DNA from: Apostichopus japonicus
Lineage: Eukaryota > Echinodermata > Holothuroidea > Aspidochirotida > Stichopodidae
Direction of reading: 5' to 3'
Length of the DNA: 64,000 nt
NCBI RefSeq assembly: GCF_037975245.1
Contig: NC_092571.1
Location: 186,001 to 250,000 of the forward strand
Every line of letters begins with the position of its first letter. The stretch's first letter is position 1. Positions 8,601 to 15,733 of the stretch are shown piece after piece. Below the pieces are notes generated by a model, which had not been told where the DNA came from, did no database searches, and saw only the letters and a list, made by a program, of their open reading frames with translations. A program made the translations under genes and the position numbers.

Positions 8601-10261
8601 ATGTGGCTCACATGTTCTTCAAAGGATGGGCTGAAAATCAGTACATCATCAAGGTAAACCATACAAATGTCGCCAAGAAGTCCATCCAAACAGGTTTCCA
8701 TTCCCCTCTGAAAAGTAGCGGGTGCGTTCATCAGGCCAAACGGAATACGGTTCCACTCAAACAGGCCCCAAGGTGTAACAAAGGCTGTGAGTGGTTGACT
8801 CTTTTCTTCCATGAACCCCTGGTGGTAGGCTTTCCCGAGGTCCAAGGTACTGAACCATTTGTTACCGCCGAGACTTTCTAGCACATCATCCACTCGAGGT
8901 ATAGGCTGTCGATCAGGCACAGTCTTCCTGTTTAGCTCCCTGTAATCAATGCAGAGGCGTAAGGTCCCATCCTTCTTTCTCACGCATACTGTCGGGGAGG
9001 AGTAAGAAGACGAAGATTTCTGGATCCAGCCCCTCCTCAGTAAATCTGTTAAATAATCTTTGACTTCTTTATACAGGGCCTTGGGAACAGATCTGTAGGT
9101 CTGCTGCACTGGTGTCTCATCGGTCAGGTTAATCTTCATCTTCATTGTCTTGATGCAGCCTGTATCATCATCGTCTCTCGAGAAAGCGCCACGATGACGT
9201 CGAAGCATAATTCTGGCCATTTCCTCTTGTCGTAGATCTAGCTCGCTCAGATCTACAGCAGGCTCAAACTCTGAGTTAGCTTCTTGTCTGATAGGAGTGG
9301 TTGAAAGGTTTGTTACTGCCTGTATGGAAACTTCCTGGGACTGGTGCTGGGGTAGAGGATGTACCATATTAAGCTGACTGAGCTTACCTAACTCGGTTTT
9401 CGGTCTCAGGATGATGGTAAACGAACTGCGGTTGATGACCCACACTTTGATGGGTACCCTCTGGACAGGGGTAACTGGCAGTTGTATGACAACTGATGGA
9501 AGATCAAGCAAATCTGGTAGGCCCTCAACAGCAGCTTCAAACAAAACAGTTTCGGGTGTGCTGACTGGTCCTATGTCCACGTTGCACGACAATTCAACCA
9601 TACCTTTCTTGGGCACGCAGACTTCCTTCTTTCCCAATCTGACACTGCATAGCTCTTCACTCCGGTCTGCAAGGATCAGGCCAGCAACCTCTTTAATTTG
9701 GCAACTACTTAACCTGGGAAGAGATAAAGACAGTTGTTTAAGGGTGTTTTGTATACATCCTTCGGTCCGACTAGTGCCTAGGACTTCTTCAATAACATTA
9801 AAACCTATGATTACGTCATCGGTGGTCGACTGGCTCACAAGAAAGGGAACTTGAATCTCCGGGGCCCTCTCAGCATCAGCTAGTGAAAGACTGAACATCA
9901 ATGTCACCCAGCCTTGGAAGGGCATACTAGTGCCATTAGCTGCTTTCAGGTCCAAGTCCCGTGGGTTTAATAATTCCTCTATCTGATGTACTTCTGCATT
10001 AGGGTGCTTCTCCTTCAACCACTGGAAAGACACTATAGACACCTGGGCGCCTGTGTCCCACAATCCTGTTACAACAGATCCATTCAGCTTACACTGAATT
10101 GAACAGCGTCTTCCAACCAATTTTGCAAGTCTTGTTTGTTGTCGTGGTGTTAGGTCGGGAAAAACTCTGTAATCGGAGCCGTTGATGCTTGAAATGACAT
10201 GGGGCTGATTTAATTCTGGGGTTACATCTGGCCCCCCGATGGTAACCCGCTGCCGTTTCCC
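5606..10261 (-). CDS. pol: Pol polyprotein: protease, reverse transcriptase, RNase H, integrase
   Basis: Reached by -1 slippage at 10261-10255; counting the GGG codon at 10261 as residue 1, it runs 1551 residues. The frame is open a little upstream (to 10312) but without an ATG, so it is made as Gag-Pol. Protease: DTG at 69-71. Reverse transcriptase: catalytic Asp474 (STLDLGKAYH) and YLDD at 536-539. RNase H: Asp712, Glu755, Asp782. Integrase: His974 and His979, then Cys1010 and Cys1012 as the zinc-binding part, and Asp1041, Asp1100, Glu1136 with 35 residues between the last two. A GPY/F-like region follows near 1255-1315. The C-terminus from about 1325 is acidic and rich in Ser, Asp and Thr, and ends in a 12-residue tandem duplication. 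No chromodomain is seen. The protein would cleave Gag-Pol, copy the RNA to DNA, degrade the RNA strand and insert the DNA. No stop or frameshift interrupts it. Confidence 0.96.
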   Translation of the reverse strand, partial: GKRQRVTIGGPDVTPELNQPHVISSINGSDYRVFPDLTPRQQTRLAKLVGRRCSIQCKLNGSVVTGLWDTGAQVSIVSFQWLKEKHPNAEVHQIEELLNPRDLDLKAANGTSMPFQGWVTLMFSLSLADAERAPEIQVPFLVSQSTTDDVIIGFNVIEEVLGTSRTEGCIQNTLKQLSLSLPRLSSCQIKEVAGLILADRSEELCSVRLGKKEVCVPKKGMVELSCNVDIGPVSTPETVLFEAAVEGLPDLLDLPSVVIQLPVTPVQRVPIKVWVINRSSFTIILRPKTELGKLSQLNMVHPLPQHQSQEVSIQAVTNLSTTPIRQEANSEFEPAVDLSELDLRQEEMARIMLRRHRGAFSRDDDDTGCIKTMKMKINLTDETPVQQTYRSVPKALYKEVKDYLTDLLRRGWIQKSSSSYSSPTVCVRKKDGTLRLCIDYRELNRKTVPDRQPIPRVDDVLESLGGNKWFSTLDLGKAYHQGFMEEKSQPLTAFVTPWGLFEWNRIPFGLMNAPATFQRGMETCLDGLLGDICMVYLDDVLIFSPSFEEHVSHISQVLSRLEAYGAKLRTDKCELFRGQVRYLGKIVTGDGYMVDPADTVAVTSLKQKTPTTVGELRRILGLLGYYRRFIPDFSRIASPLYNLLSSQETLKAKNKVETRKRSNQKKRQLPSSTPIGWTDQHRDVLIQLVDRLTSPPVMAYPDFHEEFVLHTDASMEGLGSVLYQHQEGKLRVIAYGSRTLTPSERNYHLHSGKLEFLALKWSICEKFRHYLYYAKSFTVYSDNNPLTYLLTTAKLNATGYRWVAELADFNFNIRYRPGKQNIDADALSRLPIDPEAYMLDCTQRMAKEEVDATMEGIVAQSREGDVWVSAVVKDEEGHKQVNSCPKPTIQPVSKEEIIKLQREDPDIRPVLAHINMGRQPTRRERKQQTRTVKALLREWGRLHIHDGILWRETKTKRQIVLPASLKPVVLREMHSEMGHLGTDRVVSALRDRFYWPSMQADVHHFITKVCTCVKSKKPQRKTKSMLTNIKSTEPFELISIDFLHLEKSVGGYEYILVVVDHFTRYSQAYATTNKSGKTAAEKIFSDFVLRFGFPRRIHHDQGGEFENRLFQRLQQLSGMASSRTTPYHPEGNGQVERFNRTLLQMLRSLTDNQKSRWKESLNKVVHAYNCTKHETTGYSPFFLLFGRSPRLPIDLAFNLNPPDTEQTTSYPEFVKRWKEQMNQAYAIARQNANAAAASSKKQYDKRANATNLQPGDRVLMRNVGAFQGPGKLRSYWQDCVYTVVDRKGESPVYTIKREDNNGKHRVVHRNLLQPCDFLMGDGERPRLDLEREVDEVLSDEPNTIPPADNVGYDNGDDSDNEDAGLYIVTPYPPQQHSTDDVPPEETTESTSSSDSDDCADDLDLAEETSEPDSQRGSDPPTEQPDTEDETSDGDPTPMVNQSASDPGSPNLGENWGSHGDNDLEHRYPSRQRETPVIIEYDRLGSPRLGRRNTNVCHVEGSVTATGRANNTNNSCYYPESIQSIDAYHYPESIQSIDASFWEQPYLCAMYL
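5649..5720 (-). repeat. 36-bp tandem duplication in the end of pol
   Basis: The segment starting GCATCAATACTTTGG at 5649 recurs at 5685, period 36 bp. It encodes two copies of YPESIQSIDA, so the duplication keeps the reading frame. It is a small, recent expansion of the dispensable-looking C-terminal tail. Confidence 0.8.
10219..10261 (-). promoter_or_regulatory. Programmed -1 ribosomal frameshift signal
   Basis: On the minus strand the heptamer GGGAAAC (10261-10255) sits in the gag frame as G GGA AAC, the canonical X XXY YYZ form. A 6-nt spacer (GGCAGC, 10254-10249) follows. Then GGGTTAC (10248-10242) pairs perfectly with GTAACCC (10225-10219); three more pairs, ATC (10240-10238) with GAT (10228-10226), extend the stem past one bulged C, leaving a 9-nt G-rich loop. 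Slipping one base back at the heptamer gives exactly the pol frame. An earlier GGGAAAT lies near 10298-10292 but has no comparable structure close downstream. Confidence 0.9.
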
Positions 10262-11478
10262 TGAGTCTGCCTCTGAAAACATTCTCTGGCAAAATGATTT
10301 CCCTGGCCACACTTGTAGCAGTGTCTACAAGACTCACCCTGTCCTGCTGATCTGCAAGACTGGCAACCTGGGGGTCGTCTCAAGCCTCTGCTCCCTTTCC
10401 CACTGAGAACGGTCTGGAGGAGCATTTCCTTCAGGCTGGCCATCTCAGCTTTTAAGGCCTCCATCTCCGATGGGACTGGGGTTTGGACTGATGTTTCCGC
10501 CTTCACCGGCTTCTCCACTTCTTTGGTTGCTAGTGCAGCATTCACTTTTATAACTTTTCTAGCAGCTTGATGTTTTTTCTGTCTCTCGTCATCCTCGCTG
10601 GAAGCGGCGTTGAAGCTCTCAAACAGCTCCTCATCGGACACGGTGGACTTCTTCAACAGTGGAGTGACCTCTGCTCTAATAAAGTCATTATGAAGTCCTG
10701 TCAGAAGCGTTCGGAGCATCATATTCTGGACCAGACGAGGTTCATAGCTAAGACCTGAGTCCGCCTCCTGCGAAGCAAAGATGACCTTCTGGCGTAACTC
10801 CAGCATTCTCACGAGGAAGTGTAGGGGGGTCTCCTTTGGTTCTTGGGATCCATTGGACAGCTGATGGTAAAGGTCGGTAGCCTGTCCTTCCCGGTAGTGG
10901 GATCGTAGGATCTTCCGAAGTGACGCCATTGTCAGGCCACGAAGACTTTCCAAATAGCCACGTAGACTCAGGCCAGGCTGGATGGCACGAATAACAGCCT
11001 CTGTTATCTCTTCATCGGGGATGTTTTTCCTTTGGCCTTCCTCTATCTGGTGGGCTAAACTAGCAAAGGACAGCTTGTCTTTGTGCCCAGGCTCCCCAAT
11101 CTGCCCCGAAATCCGGAAATCTTTCCGCAGAAAGGACCCATTCTCTATATCAACCCTAGAGGGGGTTCTACGATACTGGGGTGGAATAAGAAAGGTAGAA
11201 GGCTGGGCAGGGGGAAGTGGTTTTTCAGTGTCTGAATGGCTGATGATCCTAATATCAGCTAGCAGGTTTCTAAGGGCGTCCAACCCCCCATCCTCACTGC
11301 CCTCCAGATCTTCACCATGGACATAACGAAGAAGTTGCCTTTTCAGCGCTAGCTTAGATTTCCCCTCTAGGCCTTCTAGTTTAACTGAGGTGCAAACCTC
11401 CCTCAACTGACCTTCCTCTAACGTCGACACAACTTGGGAGATCTCCCCAATAACCTGTTCGAGCTCCTGATACTCCAT
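10222..11478 (-). CDS. gag: Gag polyprotein with one CCHC zinc knuckle
   Basis: 418 residues. I start at the ATG at 11478-11476, which has a strong context (A at -3, G at +4). The frame is open eight codons further upstream, but that extension begins with GTG, unlikely as a start in an animal. Residues about 165-290 have the Leu/Arg-rich helical character of a retrotransposon capsid region. The C-terminal part has one zinc knuckle, CYKCGQGNHFAREC (C-x2-C-x4-H-x4-C), at about 387-400, preceded by a Cys-containing CQSC stretch. Gag would form the intracellular particle and bind genomic RNA. Its stop codon (10224-10222) lies inside the 3' arm of the frameshift stem, and pol overlaps its end in the -1 frame. 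Confidence 0.93.
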   Translation of the reverse strand: MEYQELEQVIGEISQVVSTLEEGQLREVCTSVKLEGLEGKSKLALKRQLLRYVHGEDLEGSEDGGLDALRNLLADIRIISHSDTEKPLPPAQPSTFLIPPQYRRTPSRVDIENGSFLRKDFRISGQIGEPGHKDKLSFASLAHQIEEGQRKNIPDEEITEAVIRAIQPGLSLRGYLESLRGLTMASLRKILRSHYREGQATDLYHQLSNGSQEPKETPLHFLVRMLELRQKVIFASQEADSGLSYEPRLVQNMMLRTLLTGLHNDFIRAEVTPLLKKSTVSDEELFESFNAASSEDDERQKKHQAARKVIKVNAALATKEVEKPVKAETSVQTPVPSEMEALKAEMASLKEMLLQTVLSGKGSRGLRRPPGCQSCRSAGQGESCRHCYKCGQGNHFARECFQRQTQGNGSGLPSGGQM

Positions 11479-11615
11479 GTTACTAACAAACCAACTAACC
11501 ACTATTCCCAGGACTGTGTTAGCCTATATCTTAATAATCTAATCACTTTATCTTAAAATACAAACATCTTAGTGAAATAATTAAACATTAAACAGCATAG
11601 TCACACTGCCTTGCT
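11479..11615 (-). other. Leader between primer-binding site and gag
   Basis: This is the 137-bp untranslated leader of the element's RNA. It is AT-rich with no open frame of note. A packaging signal could lie here but none is identifiable by eye. Confidence 0.6.
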
Positions 11616-11633
11616 ATCCGGGTGGTGCCTCCA
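11616..11633 (-). promoter_or_regulatory. tRNA primer-binding site
   Basis: On the minus strand, three bases (TTT) after the 5' LTR, the sequence TGGAGGCACCACCCGGAT starts with TGG, the complement of a tRNA CCA end. The matching tRNA would end ATCCGGGTGGTGCCTCCA, with U at the discriminator position. U73 and the CCGGGTG stretch are most like cytosolic tRNA-Cys, but the acceptor stem is not an exact match to the tRNA-Cys I know, so the primer is only tentatively assigned. Confidence 0.8.
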
Positions 11634-11636
11634 AAA

Positions 11637-12486
11637 TGTTGCCCCGGTCCAATGGTCGAGCCTGGGGTGTTCCACAGATTTCAGCCGTTGCAGGTCTTAC
11701 GTCTAGCCGTCACAGTTCTCCGCATCTAGCCATCCTCCTCGTCCTAGCCTTCCCCTTATTTACTACAGCAGATGGTGGTGCTCATGAGCCAGCTGATTCA
11801 GTAGATATGGGCAGAAAAAGTACACAAGAGTTCTTGTTGATGTTATACACAATGGCTTGATATGAAAGCATCCATGATTTATTTAACCTCTCACTCTGGG
11901 TCTGAAACCCTCGGTTTACAGAGCGTGGATCTTCTTACAAGTTAGGTTAACTTAACACAAAACAATGAATAAGGCTAAATGCATAATGAATAAAAAACAA
12001 ATGGAAGAAGTAGAAGTATAACTAACACCTTAATATACTACGGAATGATCTTCTTAATCTCTTGTCACTCACTTAAACAGTACTTAGTGATATAAACTAT
12101 GTGTGCATTTACATAACGTTACTACCCTCGCAAAACCCCTTCCCATGTTGAGTCTATGTAAGCCCAATTACTCTTTGAACTAGAAATAACGTTCAACAAT
12201 AATCAATAAATAGCCAACCCTAAATACATTACAAGTGTTGATTTAATCCCTAGCAAGTCCCTACATCTTTCTTAATATTACTCCTGACATGAAACAACAT
12301 AAACATACCTGATTCAGTAGATATGGGCAGAAAAAGTACACAAGAGTTCTTGTTGATGTTATACACAATGGCTTGATATGAAAGCATGGGTGGTACATGA
12401 ATAACATCTCAACCCATGGCAAAGAAACAAAAAAAGGGGGGCGCTATTTCACCTCCACAGTTGTTGAGTACTTTACTGTCCCTACA
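11637..12486 (-). repeat. 5' LTR of the Ty3/gypsy element
   Basis: 850 bp, paired with 4124-4973 and apparently identical to it. As the upstream LTR in element orientation it would carry the promoter for the genomic RNA. Apparent identity of the two LTRs implies little time since insertion. Confidence 0.95.
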
Positions 12487-12490
12487 CAAT
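12487..12490. repeat. Target-site duplication CAAT, right copy
   Basis: CAAT directly follows the CCCTACA end of the right LTR and matches 4120-4123. Confidence 0.8.
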
Positions 12491-12957
12491 ATATGAAAAA
12501 TCAACCAAGTTAAAATGCATTATGGTTTCCATGATGTAACATGAGTAATTTGTGTATGCGTTTGTTTGTGTGTGTGGGGGGAGGGGGGAGGGAAGGGGGG
12601 TTGCACACACTTAATAGTAATTAAGGTTCTACAAATATTAGAAAAAGCTAACAATGATGATTGAGATGCAACAAACATGGGCGAAAATGGAAAATATCTG
12701 CCAAGAAAACGAGACGGACTATTCCTGCAGGCTATGAGGTATCATTATGTTAAGTATCAACTCAAATGGAATAAATTTCTTCCGATTCTGTGTTTATAAG
12801 GAAATTTCAGCTGAGCCCTGTTTTGTCACACATCTCATCAATATGCAGCAAAATCAAAATAGCACTGAAAACATTGCATTGGGTAACCAACCTGCTCAGC
12901 CCAATAAACTTTAGTCATACCACATATGGTTGGTGAGCAATTGCAGATCAGGTTTTA
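12491..12957. other. Non-coding stretch right of the retrotransposon
   Basis: No gene is seen. It contains a short GT-rich run, a G-rich tract (12576-12600) and ordinary AT-rich sequence leading into a 136-bp tandem repeat. Confidence 0.5.
12576..12600 (+). other. G-rich tract with quadruplex potential
   Basis: Four G runs of 6, 6, 3 and 6 bases are separated by one or two A residues, which meets the usual G3+ loop 1-7 quadruplex pattern. A TG-rich stretch precedes it. Confidence 0.6.
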
Positions 12958-13489
12958 ATGTTAAGCCCTGCCCACTCATTTCGTTGCACAATATCTGCAC
13001 CAAAAGCAATAACGACCCTCCTTAGCTCGTCATTGCTGCAAGGATCACCTCAAACCAACCTACCATTCTTCAGATTGGAGCTAACAGTTATTAATGTTAA
13101 GCCCTGCCCACTCATTTCGTTGCACGATATCTGCACCAAAAGCAATAACGACCCTCCTTAGCTCGTCATTGCTGCAAGGATCACCTCAAACCAACCTACC
13201 ATTCTTCAGATTGGAGCTAACAGTTATTAATGTTAAGCCCTGCCCACTCATTTCGTTGCACGATATCTGCACCAAAAGCAATAACGACCCAATAGCTCGT
13301 CATTGCTGCAAGGATCACCTCAAACCAACCTACCATTCTTCAGATTGGAGCTAACAGTTATTAATGTTAAGCCCTGCCCACTCATTTTGTTGCACGATAT
13401 CTGCACCAAAAGAATAACGACCCTCCTTAGCTCGTCATTGCTGCAAGGATCACCTCAAACCAACCTACCATTCTTCAGATTGGAGCTAA
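12958..13489. repeat. 136-bp tandem repeat, four copies
   Basis: Copies start at 12958, 13094, 13230 and 13364, each beginning ATGTTAAGCCCTGCCCACTC and ending at TTGGAGCTAAC. The copies differ by a few bases; the third lacks two bases net and the fourth has a one-base deletion. Apparent open frames across it follow from the repetition. It ends just left of the last exon of the integrase pseudogene. Confidence 0.92.
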
Positions 13490-13521
13490 CAAGAGAACGT
13501 CAGCTAAAATCTATTTTGGTC

Positions 13522-13691
13522 CTATTTCTTCTTCAAAGGAAGGCCTGTGGAACTGTTAGTATGTGTGTACAGCCCTTTCTCATTCACAGCCTTGACTCCA
13601 TACGGCTCAAGCCAAGAGTTTCGAACTTCCCTCCTCTTCGGGCATCCTTTCCTGCATTCTGGACGAGAACACTAGAACCAACTTTGAAGGT
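13522..13691 (-). pseudogene. Integrase pseudogene exon 4: C-terminal domain and stop
   Basis: 170 bp after the acceptor GTTTTATTCAG. It begins TFKVGSSVLVQNAGKDARRG, the usual FKVGD.VL entry to the integrase C-terminal fold. After a frameshift near 13611-13622 the other frame continues with WLEPYGVKAVNEKGLY and ends at TAG (13524-13522). Confidence 0.7.
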
Positions 13692-13804
13692 CTGAATAAA
13701 ACAAAATCCAGCAAATATACATAAACATCATAATACAATGTATATGTTGCCATTCATTTAACTACAGTCAGTTTTCAATGCACAACATAGCATTATGTAA
13801 AAAC

Positions 13805-14003
13805 CTGTTTTGATTGCTGCCTTTAGTCAAAATTCTTTTTCTTGCCGTTCTTGGGCTTTGCCAATATTTTCTTTCACAAAACCTTTGATTATGTCCTGCG
13901 ACTGTGACATGAGTTGTAAAACCCTCTCCCTCTGTGCATCGCTGCAGCAAGAGATTCTGGTTGGACAATGGAGTCTTCAATGTCGACTGGTAACAATGGC
14001 TCT
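13805..14003 (-). pseudogene. Integrase pseudogene exon 3: linker region
   Basis: 199 bp. The acceptor ATATATCCAG precedes 14003 and joins exon 2 in phase. It encodes EPLLPVDIEDSIVQPESL, then, after a frameshift near 13935-13950, a segment including FVKENIGKAQERQ, typical of the region between integrase core and C-terminal domain. A second frameshift lies near 13830 and a TAA at 13825-13823. The donor GTTTTT follows 13805. Confidence 0.7.
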
Positions 14004-14581
14004 CTGGATATATGAAGATAAATTAACAATCAATTATTCCCAACACTTTGTTGACTGAAGAATATTTAATTTTTTTTATATTTTATTTTCGCTATTAAGA
14101 CCCTGGAACCATAAATTTGAGTCACATCACATACTCAAACCAGCAGAAATATAAAACCAAAGTATATTCTGTGCTGTTATAGGTCCAAATTGCATACCAG
14201 CCCAAAATATGATATATAGTATATGAAAAACAAAACCAATGTCAGTGGCATTAATTGCATGTATCTTAATTAATTGGCATGCTTTTATAGTTTAATGAAT
14301 GTTCATCTTTTGTACTTGCTGAAGAGTGTACCATATACAGAGTTAATCTGTTTATTAATTTAGGTGTTGTAACTTATATAGGGTTATTGGTGGTCCTCTA
14401 TTTAGCAGTTTTTCCCTGTACCTGGGATGTGTCGAATGAGATTTTATCCTATAGAGGATCAGTGTAGCTATGCAGGATTTGTCCAAACTCTCTTGTCCCT
14501 GATTGCTTTTCTCTGTACAGTATATGACCTTTACAAATGTAAACCTCTATTCAGCAATGGTAGGTTTGAATTATTACAAAC

Positions 14582-14872
14582 CTTCCAAACATCACAACGA
14601 AAGGAGAAAGACCTGTTGAACCATGTTTTGCTGTACGGTACCCCATGAGAATGGAAGACAGTGTTTCATCCCAGTCATCTTGGTTTTGATTGACAACTTT
14701 GATGAGTGACATTTGCAGAGTTTGGTGGAATCTTTCATCCAGCCCATTGGTCTGTGGGTGGTAGCTGAAGGATACTCTGTGGCTCACCCCTGTCATGTCA
14801 AATAGGGACTTGTTCAGAGCATTAACAAATTCTCCTCTCTGGTCTGAGATGAAAATTTTCATGCACACAAAT
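14582..14872 (-). pseudogene. Integrase pseudogene exon 2: second Asp and Glu
   Basis: 291 bp, open throughout. The acceptor is CATTTTTTTAG before 14872; the donor GTTTGT follows 14582. It encodes FISDQRGEF with the second catalytic Asp, then YHPQTNGLDERFHQTL with the catalytic Glu 35 residues later, and ends at VVMFGR. Entry and exit are both phase 2, matching its neighbours. Confidence 0.8.
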
Positions 14873-15215
14873 CTAAAAAAATGGAAAATTAAACAAGTTG
14901 TTAAAGTACTGGTTAGAGTAATGCAGTAAACTATTGGCATCTTCAGAGTGGCTGCGTGGTTTAATCAGGAGATTCTTTTAGCACTGATTTCAAAACAAGT
15001 AAGTTAAGCACTGACATAACACCTGGTCTTGGATGCACTGACCGTTATCCCACTAACATTTTATTAACATTAACTTATAAAACAACTTCAAGAAATTTCT
15101 GTAACCATTTTGCCGCTTTCTGGGTCACAGGTAAAACTGAGAACAAATGCAGGTCTACGTAACTAACTTCAAAAGTATGTTATGTAAAGTAAAAACAAAG
15201 TACATGGATATATAC

Positions 15216-15373
15216 CTGGCCATGGTTTCAAACAGAAAGTTTGCAACGGTTTATGCTGTTTCGTCTCTTACAGCAACAGCCTCTGGCAATTTTGAAAAAT
15301 AGTCACATAGGGTTATGATGTACTTATTTCCATTGATGGTCTCTGCAAGGGGTCCAATCATATCCACACCCAC
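15216..15373 (-). pseudogene. Integrase pseudogene exon 1: first catalytic Asp
   Basis: 158 bp. The acceptor is a T-rich tract ending TTTAG before 15373; the donor GTATAT follows 15216. The peptide includes GVDMIGPLAETINGNKYIIT, with the first catalytic Asp, then CDYFSKLPEA. A TAA stop at 15253-15251 interrupts it. The exon ends AG, leaving phase 2. Confidence 0.75.
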
Positions 15374-15640
15374 CTAAAAAAAAAGGAAAATAGCATTCAG
15401 AACCATACACAATCATACCAACAACATTCTTGTACAGAACAGAATGCTGTATCAAATTTCGCAAATACTTTTGATACTGGACAGTGAAGCTTTTTTAATT
15501 TCAATGATTTAAATTGCATGATTTTGGCTTTTCTTGATTTAAAACTATTACTGCTCACACTTTTCAGCACAAAGCTCGGTGGCTGTTTATTGCTCCCGTT
15601 AGTCTAAACTCTTCGATCTTTTCCGTATCGATCTTTTTAC

Positions 15641-15733
15641 ATTTAATGTTGAATTTTCAGGGCACAGTCCTGACAAACGATATTTTCCAATGATACTGTA
15701 CTCTTCATCGGTATCCAGCTCAGGAGAAGTCAT
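15641..15733 (-). CDS. Possible first coding exon upstream of the integrase pseudogene
   Basis: An ATG at 15733-15731 with A at -3 opens a frame beginning MTSPELDTDEEYSIIGKYRL. It may end at a donor GTAAAA after 15641, or run on to TAA at 15601-15599 for 44 codons. The acidic, well-formed start and its position just upstream of the integrase exons suggest a first exon, but no family is recognised and the link is positional only. Confidence 0.25.

Larger units (their letters stand above)
4124..12486 (-). mobile_element. Complete Ty3/gypsy LTR retrotransposon, 8363 bp
   Basis: The element reads on the minus strand. In its own orientation it contains a 5' LTR (11637-12486), a primer-binding site, a 137-bp leader, gag, a -1 frameshift signal, pol, an untranslated 3' region, a polypurine tract and a 3' LTR (4124-4973). 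The domain order protease, reverse transcriptase, RNase H, integrase is diagnostic of the Ty3/gypsy (Metaviridae) group. Both LTRs are 850 bp, end TG...CA outside and inside, and I saw no difference between them, so the insertion is recent. There is no env gene and no chromodomain. Gag and pol are uninterrupted and catalytic residues are present, so the copy may be active. I cannot assign the clade within Ty3/gypsy without a tree. Confidence 0.96.
13522..15373 (-). pseudogene. Intron-split integrase-derived gene, decayed
   Basis: Four minus-strand exons (15216-15373, 14582-14872, 13805-14003, 13522-13691), each with a recognisable acceptor and, where expected, a GT donor, together cover an integrase core and C-terminal domain. 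The first three join in phase 2 and the third joins the fourth in phase 0. The core has Asp, Asp and Glu in DD35E arrangement. It is broken by TAA stops in exons 1 and 3 and by frameshifts in exons 3 and 4, so it is not translatable as it stands. It differs in sequence from the integrase of the Ty3/gypsy element at 4124-12486 and that element has no introns. Intron-containing integrase genes of Ty3/gypsy origin are known in animals (GIN1 and KRBA2 types); this seems a dead member of such a group. Upstream exons, including the zinc-binding part, were not found with confidence. Confidence 0.75.

Noticed and set aside
5949-9854. Several 60-150 codon plus-strand frames
   Set aside because: They are antisense shadows of pol with no recognisable domain.
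10262-10312. Independent start of Pol at 10312
   Set aside because: The codon there is GTG, and the -1 frameshift signal explains Pol expression fully.
11479-11502. Upstream extension of Gag by eight codons
   Set aside because: It begins at GTG; the ATG at 11478 has a strong context and is the first ATG in frame.
12958-13695. Plus-strand frames over the 136-bp repeat
   Set aside because: They are generated by the tandem repeat and overlap an antisense integrase exon; no domain.
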